From positions 1-32,326 of the forward strand of contig DAINSK010000040.1 in the NCBI GenBank assembly GCA_036741355.1: a stretch of 32,326 bases of DNA, in the 5' to 3' direction. The stretch comes from JBBRGK01 sp036741355. GTDB lineage: Bacteria; Chloroflexota; Dehalococcoidia; CAUJGQ01. Shown here in pieces: positions 31,722 to 32,326 of this stretch (position 1 is its first letter; each line of letters starts with the position of its first letter). The position numbers were made by a program, and so were the translations under genes. The notes under the pieces were generated by a model. That model saw only the letters and a program-made list of their open reading frames with translations. It did no database searches and was not told where the DNA came from.

Positions 31722-32326
31722 ATGCCGAGCGAACGGGTGCAGCGGCGTATCGAGCATTTACTCGACGATGCAGACCAGGCGACGGCCGAAGGCAACTGGG
31801 CGCTGGCACAGACGCTCTGCCGCCGTGCCTTGACGATCGCCCCAGAAAACGACGATGCGCTCGTGTACTTGGCCGCCGCCGAACGTGGGCTGCGTGAGGC
31901 CGCCGAGCGCGGCGAGGGAAGCGATGCTCTACAGCCGCCAAGCGGAGTTGCGACAGCCGCTGCCGACCTTCCTGCTTCGTCTGACGCCCAGCCCGCAGTA
32001 CCAACCGCCTTCGCCAACGGCCGCTACCAGGTCAAGCGCTTCCTCGGCGAGGGCGGCAAGAAGAAGGTCTATCTCGCCCACGACACGTTGCTCGACCGTG
32101 ACGTCGCCTTCGCCCTGATCAAGACCGAGGGCCTCGACGACGCCGGCCGCCTGCGCATCCAGCGCGAAGCGCAGGCCATGGGCCGGCTCGGTTCCCACCC
32201 CCACATCGTCTCGGTCTTCGACCTCGGTGACCACGACGGCCAGCCCTTCCTCGTGACCGAGCTCATGCGCGGCGGCGACGTCGAAGGGCTGATTGACCAG
32301 GCGCCCGAGCATCGCGTGCCGCTCGC
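31722..32326 (+). CDS. Serine/threonine protein kinase, N-terminal part (cut by window end)
   Basis: 201 codons are visible and the frame runs off the window. Residues about 18-58 form a TPR-like helical pair (ATAEGNWALAQTLCRRAL, then APENDDALVYLAAAERGL), followed by a linker of about 40 residues. The Hanks-type kinase domain begins near residue 101: RYQVKRFLGEGGKKKVYLAH (nucleotide loop), VAFALIKTEG (Lys134), REAQAMGRLGSHPHIV (Glu149) and FLVTELMRGGDVEGL. The loop has KKK where most kinases have MGx, and the Lys lies two residues later than usual; this looks like a distinct subfamily. ATG 31722 has GGAG 7 nt upstream. The promoter is unclear: TTGACG (31655-31660) has only a poor -10. Confidence 0.85.
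   Translation, partial: MPSERVQRRIEHLLDDADQATAEGNWALAQTLCRRALTIAPENDDALVYLAAAERGLREAAERGEGSDALQPPSGVATAAADLPASSDAQPAVPTAFANGRYQVKRFLGEGGKKKVYLAHDTLLDRDVAFALIKTEGLDDAGRLRIQREAQAMGRLGSHPHIVSVFDLGDHDGQPFLVTELMRGGDVEGLIDQAPEHRVPL

Overview
The window looks like a scaffold from a metagenome-assembled, GC-rich bacterium, most likely Chloroflexota (inference from gene content and order). Reasons: an alaS/ruvX/mltG/aroE/aroKB/tgt run with a baseplate-J-like membrane protein inside it, a fused shikimate kinase/dehydroquinate synthase, a PlsY with a GSGKTGFTN motif, GTG/TTG starts, and -10 boxes placed directly before start codons. One 100-N scaffold gap is present. No rRNA, tRNA, CRISPR array, transposase or phage block was seen.

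Layout. 1-3430 (minus): pheS-pheT, with pheT cut by the window edge. 3431-3820: pheST promoter and a ~245 bp palindromic repeat element. 3821-7033 (plus): a GT-C mannosyltransferase-like membrane protein, a stand-alone Lrp/AsnC ligand-binding domain and moeA. 7095-9721 (minus): a candidate small antitoxin, a PIN nuclease, an acylphosphatase and an anchored surface protein, apparently with their own promoter. 9836-20364 (minus): a long, tightly packed run alaS, baseplate-J-like protein, ruvX, mltG, aroE, unknown membrane-anchored protein, aroKB, tgt, covering tRNA charging and modification, envelope synthesis and the shikimate pathway. 20546-25086 (plus): CorC/HlyC-type protein, then argF, cdaA and ybbR (c-di-AMP synthase and its usual partner). 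25155-29216 (plus): der, plsY, HEAT-repeat protein, NUDIX hydrolase, GNAT acetyltransferase. 29331-31071 (minus): a split MaoC-type dehydratase pair behind a strong promoter containing a palindrome, and a PHP phosphoesterase. 31222-32326 (plus): a gene remnant and the start of a Ser/Thr kinase cut by the window end.

Most of the window is conserved housekeeping gene content. The less ordinary parts are the PIN module (apparently split only by an assembly artefact: identical 55 bp ends flank the gap, and collapsing them restores one ORF), the possible CTG-initiated extension of the baseplate-J-like protein, probable leaderless genes, a palindromic intergenic element, an ornithine carbamoyltransferase with Asp in place of the motif Cys, and palindromic operator candidates. 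I do not see a clear new multi-gene system; the PIN/small-protein/acylphosphatase/surface-protein group is the nearest candidate.
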